DNA from: Roseomonas sp.
GTDB lineage: Bacteria; Pseudomonadota; Alphaproteobacteria; Acetobacterales; Acetobacteraceae
Direction: 5' to 3'
Length of the DNA stretch: 64,000 nt
Assembly (NCBI GenBank): GCA_020249865.1
Contig: JADCEV010000013.1
Location: forward strand, 1-64,000
Below, piece after piece: positions 39,734-49,185 of the stretch (position 1 is the stretch's first letter; each line of letters starts with the position of its first letter). The translations under genes were made by a program, and so were the position numbers. The notes under the pieces are model-generated. The model was not told the origin of the DNA. It worked only from the letters and a program-made list of their open reading frames with translations, and did no database searches.

Positions 39734-40504
39734 GTGCAGGATATCGCCGCGCATCTCGCGCTGATTTTTGATGGCATCAATATCTGGGCGGCGCTTGGCG
39801 TGACCTTCGTCGCGGGGCTGATGCGCGGCTTTGCCGGTTTCGGTTCGGCGATGCTGATGGCGCCCATCTTCGCCATGCTGTTCGGTTCGGCCGATATGGT
39901 GGTGACGGTGGTGGCGATTGAATTGATTGTCTCCTTCCAGCTTTTTCCGCAGGTGCGCCATCAGGCCGATTGGAAGCTGCTGACGCCCATGAGCATCGCG
40001 GCCTGCGCGGCCATGCCGCTCGGTGTCTGGCTGCTCGCGAATGTGGACAAGAATGCGATCATTACGGCGGTTTCGGCGGTGATCGTGTTTTTTGTGGTGA
40101 TCATGTGGACCGGCTGGCGCTACAAGGGCCGCAGAAGCCAGCCGGCCACCATCCTGGTTGGCGCTGTCTCGGGGGCGATGATGGCCACCACCAGCGTCGG
40201 CGGTCCGCCCGTGCTGCTTTATCTGCTCTCAGGCAATGATCCGCCGCAGGTGAACCGCGCCAATATCGTCACCTATTATTTCCTAACGCAATTTCTGCTG
40301 ATTGCGATTGTGATGGCCTCAGGGGTTGCGGGGGTCACGGCGCTGATCCGCGCAGTGATTTTGCTGCCGGTGATGCTGCTTGGCGCCTGGGTGGGTGGGC
40401 GCGCCTTTCAGGGGCTGGGCAATGAACAGCTTTATCGCCAGGTGGCTTTGACCATCCTGTTCTGCACGGGGATGTTCGGGTTGTTGCGGGGATTTCTGCT
40501 GTGA
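39734..40504 (+). CDS. TauE/SafE-family sulfite exporter-like permease
   Basis: GLMRGFAGFGSAMLMAPIFAMLFG; GAVSGAMMATTSVGGPPVLLYLL; GTG start. Confidence 0.9.
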   Translation: MQDIAAHLALIFDGINIWAALGVTFVAGLMRGFAGFGSAMLMAPIFAMLFGSADMVVTVVAIELIVSFQLFPQVRHQADWKLLTPMSIAACAAMPLGVWLLANVDKNAIITAVSAVIVFFVVIMWTGWRYKGRRSQPATILVGAVSGAMMATTSVGGPPVLLYLLSGNDPPQVNRANIVTYYFLTQFLLIAIVMASGVAGVTALIRAVILLPVMLLGAWVGGRAFQGLGNEQLYRQVALTILFCTGMFGLLRGFLL

Positions 40505-40523
40505 CCAACTGCGCAAAAGCGTT

Positions 40524-41276
40524 TTACGGCCGGATCGCTGGCGTTTCCAGCACCATGCCGCGCGCCCTTTCCATCAAATAGGACTCAATGGCGATGAATT
40601 CCGCCGACCCATAGGCAAAGGGCTCCGCGCGCACGCCGTTCATGCAACCGCGCAGACGCCTTTGCAGGGACCCCAGTGCCTGCCATTCCAGCCGATAGAT
40701 CGGATAGCCCGTCGGGTGCCCTTGCGGAATGATGCTGCCCGCAAGCCTGCGCCCGGCATGATCATCATGGCATTGTGCGCAGGATAGATCGATCTGCCCC
40801 ATGCGCGTCATGTAAAGGCGCTGTCCCGCTTCGCGCGTGGCCCGCATGCCCGCATCTTCGGGTGGAGCAATCGGCAGGCCGCGCGATTGATGCGCAACAA
40901 AGCTGGTCAGCGCCAATACTTCCTGACTTTCGCGCGCCAAGGGCGTGCCGGCCTGGCGTGTTTCGCGGCATTGGATGATGCGCCCGGCCAGATCAATCGC
41001 GCTACCGCTTGCCTGATCAAAAGCGGGATACCGTGCCGCCACACCGCGCATGCTGCTTGCGGCATCGCCATGGCAATCGGCGCAGGATTGCGCGGAAGGG
41101 GAGGGCTTGCGGCCCCACAGCGCTTCCCCTTCCAAAACCCACAGCATGCCAGGGTTCATGCTGTCATCACGCTGCATCGCCTGCGCTTCGGGGCGCATGT
41201 CCAAAAGGCCTGAACGCCTTTCCTCAGCCCCCGCCATCGAACAATAAGCGAGCAGCGCGAATAGGATGCGCTTCAT
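40524..41276 (-). CDS. soxA: Sulfur-oxidation diheme cytochrome SoxA
   Basis: CXXCH motifs SCADCHGD and SCAQCHDD; RRLRGCMNGVRAEPFAYGSAEFIAIESYL ligand-Cys region. Confidence 0.93.
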   Translation of the reverse strand: MKRILFALLAYCSMAGAEERRSGLLDMRPEAQAMQRDDSMNPGMLWVLEGEALWGRKPSPSAQSCADCHGDAASSMRGVAARYPAFDQASGSAIDLAGRIIQCRETRQAGTPLARESQEVLALTSFVAHQSRGLPIAPPEDAGMRATREAGQRLYMTRMGQIDLSCAQCHDDHAGRRLAGSIIPQGHPTGYPIYRLEWQALGSLQRRLRGCMNGVRAEPFAYGSAEFIAIESYLMERARGMVLETPAIRP

Positions 41277-41593
41277 GTCACGGTGATGTGGCGCGTCTCT
41301 GTCTGCGCAAAGCCATTATCGCCTTCCCAGGTAAAGGTGATCAGCCCCGATTGCGTCGCGATGGTGGTAAAGGCGATGAAGGGATTGGCGGCAATCGCCG
41401 GCGATAGGGTCGCGTTGAAAACAACCTCCCCACCATAGCGGCAGGTGAATTTCCAGATGATATCGCGCGGCTGCACCACACCTTCGGCATTCGGGCGATA
41501 GCCGGTTTCCATGACATGCTGGATAAGCGCGCGCATTTCAATCACCGCGCCTTTTTCAACCGATGTTGGCACCCGCAGCAGCACACGCGCCAT
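41273..41593 (-). CDS. soxZ: Thiosulfate carrier subunit SoxZ
   Basis: KGAVIEMRALIQHVMETGYRPNAEGVVQPRDIIWKFTCRYGGEVVFNATLSPAIAANPFIAF. Confidence 0.93.
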   Translation of the reverse strand: MARVLLRVPTSVEKGAVIEMRALIQHVMETGYRPNAEGVVQPRDIIWKFTCRYGGEVVFNATLSPAIAANPFIAFTTIATQSGLITFTWEGDNGFAQTETRHITVT

Positions 41594-41596
41594 GGC

Positions 41597-42034
41597 TCAC
41601 CCCTCCACGCAGGCGGCCAAGGTGACCACCACTTCAACACGCTGCGCCCAGAAACTGCCATCACTCATTTCAGCCACCGCCACCAAGGCTTGAGAGGTCG
41701 CCAAGCGGATATGGGTCGCGAGGTAAGCCCGCCCGGCACGCGGCCCGAATTGCGCGATGATCACATTGGGCTGCGGATTGCGTTCATTGAAAACACCAAT
41801 GCGGCGAACGTGATCCGCTGCCGTCATGGGCGTTTCCACCGCAACCGAAATCGGCACCGCATTGCCGTTTTCGACAAGCGGCGAGACATCAAGCCTGACA
41901 CGCCCTTCGCGCATCGGCTGACCGCGGGTGAACTCCTGCAAGGCGGCTGCAAGGCTTTGCCGATCCGCAAGCGTTGGCGCCGGCAATAGCAAGGCACCCG
42001 GTGCCGCCAGCAAAACGCGGCGCGTGACTTTCAT
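41597..42034 (-). CDS. soxY: Thiosulfate carrier subunit SoxY (atypical C-terminus)
   Basis: VENGNAVPISVAVETPMTAADHVRRIGVFNERNPQPNVIIAQFGPRAGRAYLATHIRLATSQALVAVAEMSDGSFW; ends VTLAACVEG instead of the expected GGCGG. Confidence 0.9.
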   Translation of the reverse strand: MKVTRRVLLAAPGALLLPAPTLADRQSLAAALQEFTRGQPMREGRVRLDVSPLVENGNAVPISVAVETPMTAADHVRRIGVFNERNPQPNVIIAQFGPRAGRAYLATHIRLATSQALVAVAEMSDGSFWAQRVEVVVTLAACVEG

Positions 42035-42483
42035 GGCGCCTTCTCCGCCTTCAGCCCCATCAGAAAGGCCAGCACATCCTCAATCTCGGCAGCGTTCAAG
42101 ATTGGTCGGTCACGCCACGCGGAACCCACGCGATTCAAACCCTCGATCCGATGATAGGCAGGCATGATGCTCTCCGGATTGACGCGCTTATTGTCCATCA
42201 GGCGAAGCCGAAGCTGACCCTCAGTCCAGCGGCTGCCGGCACCTTCCAGGCCCGGCGCCAGATTGCCTTGCAGCGGTTCCTCAGGGAATGGTCCGCTATG
42301 GCACAGCAGGCACAGGCCCTTTTGCCGATCCGTGATGATGGCGCGCCCACGCTCAGGATCGCCAGCGCTACCCGTAAGTGATTGCGCCACCGCATCACCT
42401 GTCACTTGAAGCGCCTGCGCCGCGGCCATGGCTGGAAACGCCATGGCCAGCATCAGGCCTGCCAGAAACCGCGCTCCCCTCAC
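42031..42483 (-). CDS. soxX: Sulfur-oxidation cytochrome SoxX
   Basis: GDPERGRAIITDRQKGLCLLCHSGPFPEEPLQGNLAPGLEGAGSRWTEGQLRLRLMDNKRVNPESIMPAYHR. Confidence 0.93.
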   Translation of the reverse strand: MRGARFLAGLMLAMAFPAMAAAQALQVTGDAVAQSLTGSAGDPERGRAIITDRQKGLCLLCHSGPFPEEPLQGNLAPGLEGAGSRWTEGQLRLRLMDNKRVNPESIMPAYHRIEGLNRVGSAWRDRPILNAAEIEDVLAFLMGLKAEKAP

Positions 42484-44675
42484 GCCCGCCTGAGGTCAGC
42501 ATGCTTCAGAGGCAAATGCCGCACCCGCTTGCCAGTCGCGGCAAAGATCGCGTTCAGCACCGCGGGGGCAGCGACGGCAATCGTGGGCTCCCCAACCCCG
42601 CCCCAGAAGCCACCCGATTGCAGGATGATGGTTTCGACCTTCGGCATTTCATCCATGCGCAGCACCTGGTAGGTATCGAAATTCTCCTGCTCAATCCTGC
42701 CGTTTTTCACCGTGCATTCGCTATGCAGCGCGGCTGAAAGCCCATAGACAAAGGACCCTTCCACCTGCATTTCGATCTGCTGCGGATTGACCGCATGGCC
42801 GCAATCAATTGCGGTCACGATGCGGTGGATTTTGAGCTCACCCTTGTCATCGACAGACACTTCCGCAGAGGCCGCGACATAGCTGCCAAACCCATGCGTC
42901 TGCGCGAGTCCACGGAAAACCGCCTGCCCATTCACCGGCGCCGGCGTGCTGCCCCAGCCGACGCGTTCCGCGACGGCGTTCAGTACTGCCAGATGTCGCG
43001 GATGATTGGCCATCAACGCGCGGCGAAACGCCAAGGGATCCTTGCCCGCCGCATGGGCCAATTCATCCATGAAGCATTCAAGATAAATCGCGTTCTGGTT
43101 CAGGTTCACGCCGCGCCAGAAGCCAGGCGGCACATGCGGGTTGCGCATGGCGTGATCAATCAGCAGGTTCGGGATGGTATAGCCAATATCCGCTTCCCCA
43201 CCGCTGGCATTCAACCCCTGGAAGGCCACCGGGTCGCGCCCATCACGAATATTCTGCGGGAAAATACCGGCCACAATGGATTGGCCGGAAATCCGCATAT
43301 GCAGGCCAACCAGATTACCCTGTGCATCCAAGCCACCTTGCAGCTTGCACATCGTGACGGGGTGGAAGCGCCCTTGCAGCATATCTTCTTCGCGCGACCA
43401 GATCAGTTTGATTGGCGTACCGGGAATTTGCCGGGCGATCGCGACCGCCTGCCGCACCCAATCATGCACCGCGCCACGCCGGCCGAAGCCGCCGCCAAGA
43501 TGGATCTTATGCACTTCGCAGCGCGCCGGCGGGAGGCCGGCCGCTTCGGCGGTGGCAGCCAAAGCCGCTTCACCATTTTGCGTCGGCGTCCAAACCTCAC
43601 AACGCTCCGGCGTCCAAAGCGCGGTCGCGTTCATCGCCTCCATGCAGGCATGGTTCTGATGCGGATAGCCATAAACCGCTTCAATGCGCTTGGCGGCACC
43701 CGCCAGCGCAGCACGCGCATCACCATTGCGATTGCCAACGGCGGCTTCCGGCGCATCCAGCCCGGCCTTCATCACCTCAGCGAATGAAGCGGAGGATGCA
43801 TTGGCATGCGGCCCCTCATCCCAGGTGATCTTCACCGCATCAAGCGCCGTCTTGGCACGCCACCAAGTATCGGCGACCACCACAACCGTATTGTCACCAA
43901 GCCGGAGCACATGCTTGACGCCCGGCATCGCTTCCGCCGCCTTGCTGTCCATGGCGCCAATCTTGCCGCCAAAAACCGGGCAGGCGCGGATGGCGGCATT
44001 CAGCATGCCAGGCAGGCGCAGATCCATTCCGTAAACCTGGCTGCCATTCAGCTTTTGCGCCGTATCCAGGCGGGGGATGGATTTACCGACGAGCTTCGAA
44101 TTCTTTGGGTCCTTCAGCTGAATATCCGTGGGCAGTGTCAGCCGCGCCGCCGCTTCCGCCACCTTGCCGAAGCTGGTGCTGCGCCCGCTTGGGCCATGGG
44201 TGATGATGCTATTGGCCACGCTGCATTCGCCGGCCGCAACACCCCAGCCATTGGCCGCTGCCTGCACCAGCATCATGCGCGCCGCCGCACCGCCCTTGCG
44301 GACATAATCATGGCTGTCGCGAATGCCGCGGCTGCCGCCCGTAGACATATTCCCCCAGGCCCGATTGCGCGCCAGGTTCTGGCCGGGTGTTGGATATTCC
44401 GTGGTCACCTTGGACCAATCGCATTCCAATTCCTCGGCGACCAATTGTGCGAGGCCCGTCAGCGTCCCTTGTCCCATTTCCGAACGCGCGATGCGGATCA
44501 CGACCGTGTCATCGGGCCGCACCACGACCCAGACATTGATCTCCGGCACGGCATTGCTGCCTTGCGCGGCAGCGGATTTCACCAGCGGCGCATGAAAGCC
44601 AAAGGTGAAGGCACCAAGGGCGGAAGAAACCGTCGCAAGCAAACCACGACGGAAAGGGTTTGTGATGGCATTCAT
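42480..44675 (-). CDS. IorB-like xanthine dehydrogenase-family molybdopterin-binding subunit
   Basis: Twin-Arg-like leader; [68 protein letters not shown] overlap with soxX. Confidence 0.92.
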   Translation of the reverse strand: MNAITNPFRRGLLATVSSALGAFTFGFHAPLVKSAAAQGSNAVPEINVWVVVRPDDTVVIRIARSEMGQGTLTGLAQLVAEELECDWSKVTTEYPTPGQNLARNRAWGNMSTGGSRGIRDSHDYVRKGGAAARMMLVQAAANGWGVAAGECSVANSIITHGPSGRSTSFGKVAEAAARLTLPTDIQLKDPKNSKLVGKSIPRLDTAQKLNGSQVYGMDLRLPGMLNAAIRACPVFGGKIGAMDSKAAEAMPGVKHVLRLGDNTVVVVADTWWRAKTALDAVKITWDEGPHANASSASFAEVMKAGLDAPEAAVGNRNGDARAALAGAAKRIEAVYGYPHQNHACMEAMNATALWTPERCEVWTPTQNGEAALAATAEAAGLPPARCEVHKIHLGGGFGRRGAVHDWVRQAVAIARQIPGTPIKLIWSREEDMLQGRFHPVTMCKLQGGLDAQGNLVGLHMRISGQSIVAGIFPQNIRDGRDPVAFQGLNASGGEADIGYTIPNLLIDHAMRNPHVPPGFWRGVNLNQNAIYLECFMDELAHAAGKDPLAFRRALMANHPRHLAVLNAVAERVGWGSTPAPVNGQAVFRGLAQTHGFGSYVAASAEVSVDDKGELKIHRIVTAIDCGHAVNPQQIEMQVEGSFVYGLSAALHSECTVKNGRIEQENFDTYQVLRMDEMPKVETIILQSGGFWGGVGEPTIAVAAPAVLNAIFAATGKRVRHLPLKHADLRRA

Positions 44676-44689
44676 GATGCTGTTCCCCC

Positions 44690-45150
44690 TCAACCGCTTG
44701 TGCTGATGCCAGCGGCGCGCTGGATGCCGGCAATGACGCGATTATAGGTGCCGCACGGCAGATATTCGTCATTTCCTCGCGAATTTGCGCCTCGGTCGGC
44801 TTCGGATTGGCCGCGAGCAAGGCGCTGGCCGCCATGATCATGCCGGGCTGGCAGAAGCCACATTGCGGCACATCCAAGGCAAGCCAGGCCTGCTGGATGG
44901 GGTGGCTGCTATCGGGCGAAAGCCCTTCAATGGTGACGATCTTTTGGTTTTCATTGAAGGCGGAAACCGGCAAGGAACAGGCGCGCACGGCGGCACCATC
45001 CACATGCACGGTGCAGGAACCGCATTGCGCCACGCCGCAACCATATTTGGTGCCTGTCAGGCCAAGCTGTTCGCGCAATACCCAAAGGAGTGGCGTATCC
45101 GCCTCAACCTCGATATCCATAACGCGGCCATTCACATTCAGTTTTGCCAC
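44690..45150 (-). pseudogene. IorA-like [2Fe-2S] small subunit, apparent -1 frameshift at the second cysteine cluster
   Basis: Reads [18 protein letters not shown]...CGFCQPGM...REEMTNICR then AAPIIA...; adding one T (minus strand, near 44754) restores [24 protein letters not shown] ending at 44690, just before iorB. Confidence 0.8.
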
Positions 45151-45304
45151 TTCTGCCTCCGCTTGCCATTCCGTTATGCCTGACCCTGAAGCCGGCTTGG
45201 GCGAGATGAGCTTTCCCCAATCGGTCAAGGGCGCTTCAAGACCCTGTATCGGAAGGCTAACCTGAACGGCAGATGAATTGAGAGGTCAAAATAGCGGGGC
45301 CGGC

Positions 45305-46189
45305 CTATGCCCCATCCCCACTCGCCCGATACCAGGCAGCAATCTCATCACCCTGCATGGCAATAACGTGCGGATCAGCCGCCAATTCAGCGAAAAGCGC
45401 CGCCAGCGCGTCAATCCGATGCGGCACGGCCGAGATATAGGGGTGGATCGCGATGCACATGATCTTCACGCCGGCGGAAGCCTCAGCCTCCGCGATCAGG
45501 CGCTTGGCGTGCAACCGGGCGCGGCGGGGCAATTCTTCCTCATCATGGTGCTGGATCATCACCACGGGGATATCGTTGAGCTCCACCGAATAGGGCAGGG
45601 ACAGCAGCTCCCCATGCGTGGTCGCGACACGTGCGGGCAGATCATCCACCACGAAATCACCAAGCCAGCTAATGCCTGCTTCGGCCAGCAGATCGGGCGT
45701 TTCCAGTGTTTCGGTGAGCCCCGGCCCGAGCCAGCCACGGCAGGCGCGGCCCGTGAAATCGGCAATGGTCTTGACGGTACGCGTAATCGCTTCGCGCTGA
45801 TCGGGCATCTTGTGTGTGGGCACCTGCACCCAGCCATGGCCCATGAATTCCCAACCCGCATCGCGCGCCGCCGCAGCCACGCGCGGATAGGCGCCAATCA
45901 CGCTGCCATTGATGGAAAGCGTTGGGCGCATGCCGTGCTTTTCAAACATTTCCAGAAAGCGCCAAAAACCCACGCGCATCCCATATTCATGCCAGGCCCA
46001 ATTCGGCAGATCCGGCTGCAAGACAGCGGCTGTGGGCGCCACCAGCACCTGCCGGGGCATGGGGTTTTCGATCAGCCAATTCTCGATATTCACCACGGGC
46101 CACAGGATCAGCTTCTGCCCACCGGGCAGGCTATGGCGCGGGCGATCGGAAGGCGCGGTATAACGCAGCCGCTCAACGGGGGCGATCAT
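45305..46189 (-). CDS. Polysaccharide deacetylase-family protein (PuuE allantoinase-like)
   Basis: ILWPVVNIENW; WHEYGMRVGFWRFLEMFEKHGMRPTLSINGSVIGAYP; AAARDAGWEFMGHGWVQ; GWLGPGLTETLETPDLLAEAG. Confidence 0.85.
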   Translation of the reverse strand: MIAPVERLRYTAPSDRPRHSLPGGQKLILWPVVNIENWLIENPMPRQVLVAPTAAVLQPDLPNWAWHEYGMRVGFWRFLEMFEKHGMRPTLSINGSVIGAYPRVAAAARDAGWEFMGHGWVQVPTHKMPDQREAITRTVKTIADFTGRACRGWLGPGLTETLETPDLLAEAGISWLGDFVVDDLPARVATTHGELLSLPYSVELNDIPVVMIQHHDEEELPRRARLHAKRLIAEAEASAGVKIMCIAIHPYISAVPHRIDALAALFAELAADPHVIAMQGDEIAAWYRASGDGA

Positions 46190-46959
46190 GCCGCTTTCTT
46201 GCCATGATGGCTATGCAGCCGCGCCGAAAGATCACGCCGCACGGCATTGAATTCCGGTGAGGAAACATCGCGCGGCCGCGGCAATTCAATGCGATGCTCA
46301 CTGGCAATCCGCCCCGGCCCGGGTTCCATCACCACCACGCGATCCGCCAGGAAAATCGCCTCCTCAATCGAATGCGTGACGAATAGGACTGTGAGTTTCG
46401 TGCGCTGCCAGATATCCAGCAATTCATCCTGCAAGCGTTCCCGCGTCATGGCATCGAGCGCGCCGAAGGGTTCATCCATGAGCACCATTTCGGCATCATT
46501 GGCGAGCACCCGCGCAATCGCCACACGCTGCTTCATGCCGCCTGAGAGCTGATGCGGATAGGCATCGGCAAAGCGCGTCAAGCCCACCATATCGACAAAG
46601 CGATCCACCAGCTTGCGAAGCTCTGCCTTGGGCAGCCCACGCGACGCCGGACCAAAGCCGATATTCTGCCGCACGGAAAGCCAGGGAAACAGCCCGTAAT
46701 CCTGAAACACCATGCCCCGATCCGGCGCAGGGCCAGCGATGGGCTTATCCCACATCAGTGCCTGACCAGCACTGGGTGCTTCAAACCCCGCCACAATGCG
46801 CAGCAAGGTGGATTTGCCGCAGCCGGACGCGCCGATCAGGCAGACGAATTCGCCTTTCTCGACAACCAGATTGGCATCGCGCAAGGCTTCAATGCGCTGG
46901 TCATTCAGCTCATAGACCTTGCTGATATGGCGCAGATCAAGAATGGGAAGCTCAGCCAT
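46186..46959 (-). CDS. ABC transporter ATP-binding protein (nitrate/sulfonate/taurine type, SsuB/TauB-like)
   Basis: LIGASGCGKSTLLRIVAGFE; HQLSGGMKQRVAIARVL; VLMDEPFGALDAMTR. Confidence 0.95.
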   Translation of the reverse strand: MAELPILDLRHISKVYELNDQRIEALRDANLVVEKGEFVCLIGASGCGKSTLLRIVAGFEAPSAGQALMWDKPIAGPAPDRGMVFQDYGLFPWLSVRQNIGFGPASRGLPKAELRKLVDRFVDMVGLTRFADAYPHQLSGGMKQRVAIARVLANDAEMVLMDEPFGALDAMTRERLQDELLDIWQRTKLTVLFVTHSIEEAIFLADRVVVMEPGPGRIASEHRIELPRPRDVSSPEFNAVRRDLSARLHSHHGKKAA

Positions 46960-47800
46960 GGTGTGAAGGGCTCCAGCGCAGCAGACGGTTCATGATGGCA
47001 ACAATGACGCGGTCGGAAATGAAGCCGGCAATGCCGATCACGATCATGCCGCAAATCACCAATTCGGTGCGCGACAAGGTGCGGCCATCCATGATCACGG
47101 CACCAAGCCCTTGCGGCACGCCGGTCATCTCCCCCACCACAATCACGAACCAGGCAAGCCCCAAACCGAGCCTTAGGCCCGTGAAGATGGAAGGCAATGA
47201 TGCCGGCAATACTACGCGGAAGAATTGCGCCGTGCCGGAACAGCCCAGCATGGAAGCCGCTTCAAACAGCCGCTTTTCCACACTGCGCACGCCAAAAACC
47301 GTGTTCAGCAGAATGGGATAAAAGGCGCCGAGGAAGACCAGGAAGAAGGCCGAACGCGGCCCAAGCCCGAACAGGATCATGGAAAGCGGCAGCCAGGCCG
47401 TCACCGGAATGGGGCGCATCAATTGCAGAAAGGGATCCAGCAGCGCGCGCACCTGTTCATTGCGCCCAATCAGCAGCCCAAGCGGCACCGCCACCAGCGC
47501 GGCGAGTGCAAAACCGCCATACACCCGCTGCATGGACGCAAACAAATGGATATGGAGTGTGGCCGAAAACGCATCATCCCAAATGCCGCCAATGGCGAAA
47601 TCCACCATATATTCAGCGACATCGGCGGGGGAGGGGATAAGCCGCGTCATCCCCGCCATCACCGCGAAATGCCAGCCGAAGAGCAGCGCCACCGGCACCA
47701 CCAGCGCGAGCATGACCCCCTTCACGCGCGGCCAGATAACGCCGGCGGATCGAGACTTCTTTTCTTCCGCCGTGCTTTCGGCGGCCACACTCGCGCTCAT
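46952..47800 (-). CDS. ABC transporter permease (SsuC/TauC-like)
   Basis: BPD permease: GLAWFVIVVGEMTGVPQGLGAVIMDGRTLSRTELVICGMIVIGIAGFISDRVI. Confidence 0.93.
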   Translation of the reverse strand: MSASVAAESTAEEKKSRSAGVIWPRVKGVMLALVVPVALLFGWHFAVMAGMTRLIPSPADVAEYMVDFAIGGIWDDAFSATLHIHLFASMQRVYGGFALAALVAVPLGLLIGRNEQVRALLDPFLQLMRPIPVTAWLPLSMILFGLGPRSAFFLVFLGAFYPILLNTVFGVRSVEKRLFEAASMLGCSGTAQFFRVVLPASLPSIFTGLRLGLGLAWFVIVVGEMTGVPQGLGAVIMDGRTLSRTELVICGMIVIGIAGFISDRVIVAIMNRLLRWSPSHHG

Positions 47801-47811
47801 TCAGCTAACTT

Positions 47812-48765
47812 TCAGGAAGTCGCGACTTCGTTGGAGAAGCGCGGATTGAGGAAGCGGTCGAAGTTGGGCAGGGCGCGGATCTGGCGCATTTCCAGCATTT
47901 GCTGAGCATAGGCGCGCGCCTGCGTCATCACCGTATCGTCAAGCCGCCAGGTATATTCCACGTTGTTTTCAGCAAGCGCACGATCCACGGCGGCGCGCGG
48001 CGCGCCCAGGATGCGCACCGTCGCTTCCGCCACTTCGGCCTTATTGGCCATCATGTGTTCGCTGGCGCGGCGATGAATGCCAAGCATGGTCCTCACCAAG
48101 GCAGGGTCTTGCGCGATCATCGCTTCCGATGTGGCGAAGATCATATTGAGGCCGCCCATCGCAGTGCCGTAGGGGAATTCGACCAATTCACCGACACCAG
48201 AGGAAAGCGAAAGCCCCGGACCCGGTTCGGCACCCACATAGGCATCAATATCGCCGCGGGAGAGCATGGCGTGCATTTCACCAAAGGGTACGCGCACGCT
48301 GGTGATATCGCGCACTGTCATTCCGTTCTGGCGGAGCCGCTCCAGGATGAACACTTCCTGGGTGGAGCCTGGCCAAATGCCAACGCGCTTGCCGCGCAGC
48401 CCGGCAATGTCACGAATGCCAGACCCGGCCTTGGCAATCACGCCCATGCCGCGATTGCAGAAGGCGCCGACCACCACAACCGGCTCACCCGCTGCGGCGC
48501 CAAGCGTGGCGGCAGCAATGCCGAAGCCACCGAAGTCAACACTGCGCGTCACCACGGCATTCTTGCCATCCGTTGGGCTGTCAAAGGTGATGATTTCGAT
48601 ATTCAGCCCCGCCGGCGCGAAGCGCTGATAGAAATGGGGTGTCATGGAATGGATCAGCCGGAGCGATCCCATCTTCACCGTGCGCGCAGCCTGTGCACGT
48701 GCAATCGAAGGGGCGGCGAGGGGGGCCAAGGCGATGGCACCCAAAAGATGACGACGTTGCATCAT
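47812..48765 (-). CDS. ABC transporter substrate-binding protein (NMT1/SsuA-like)
   Basis: Tat/Sec leader MMQRRHLLGAIALAPLAAPSIARAQA; NMT1-like fold IEIITFDSPTDGKNAVVTRSVDFGGFGIAAAT. Confidence 0.9.
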   Translation of the reverse strand: MMQRRHLLGAIALAPLAAPSIARAQAARTVKMGSLRLIHSMTPHFYQRFAPAGLNIEIITFDSPTDGKNAVVTRSVDFGGFGIAAATLGAAAGEPVVVVGAFCNRGMGVIAKAGSGIRDIAGLRGKRVGIWPGSTQEVFILERLRQNGMTVRDITSVRVPFGEMHAMLSRGDIDAYVGAEPGPGLSLSSGVGELVEFPYGTAMGGLNMIFATSEAMIAQDPALVRTMLGIHRRASEHMMANKAEVAEATVRILGAPRAAVDRALAENNVEYTWRLDDTVMTQARAYAQQMLEMRQIRALPNFDRFLNPRFSNEVATS

Positions 48766-48786
48766 GAATTCTCCTTTGTTGAAGCC

Positions 48787-49185
48787 TCAAGCGGGGGTTG
48801 CGATGCTGGCGAGAAAGGCGCGCCAGCCACCAAAGCGGGTAATGTCTTCCGCGCCCTGCAAGCCTTCCGGTTCCACCAGAAAACCCTTGGGGCGAGAGCC
48901 ATCGGCCAGAAGCAGCGTGCCGATGCCAAGCGGGGCAGGAATGCGGGATACAAAGCGGCCAAAGCCATCATCGGGCAGGGCCCAGACCTCGGTCGCAATC
49001 GCCGCACCTGCACCGGGTGCCACACGCAGCAAGCCAGGCCGACGCGGCGGGCCTCCTGCCAGCGCGTAAAGCCGATAGCAGGGCTCGGTCAGCACGGCGC
49101 GACGCAGCACACCACCTTCGGAGACCAATTCATGATTGAGCGGCAGGCCCGACAGATGCGCGCCAACAACAACAATTTCGATCAT
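48787..49185 (-). CDS. Allophanate hydrolase C-terminal-domain (AtzF-C) protein, stand-alone
   Basis: VVVGAHLSGLPLNHELVSEGGVLRRAVLTEPCYRLYAL...KPGLLRV-like; GTLLLADGSRPKGFLVEPEGLQGAEDITRFGGWRAFL. Confidence 0.85.
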   Translation of the reverse strand: MIEIVVVGAHLSGLPLNHELVSEGGVLRRAVLTEPCYRLYALAGGPPRRPGLLRVAPGAGAAIATEVWALPDDGFGRFVSRIPAPLGIGTLLLADGSRPKGFLVEPEGLQGAEDITRFGGWRAFLASIATPA

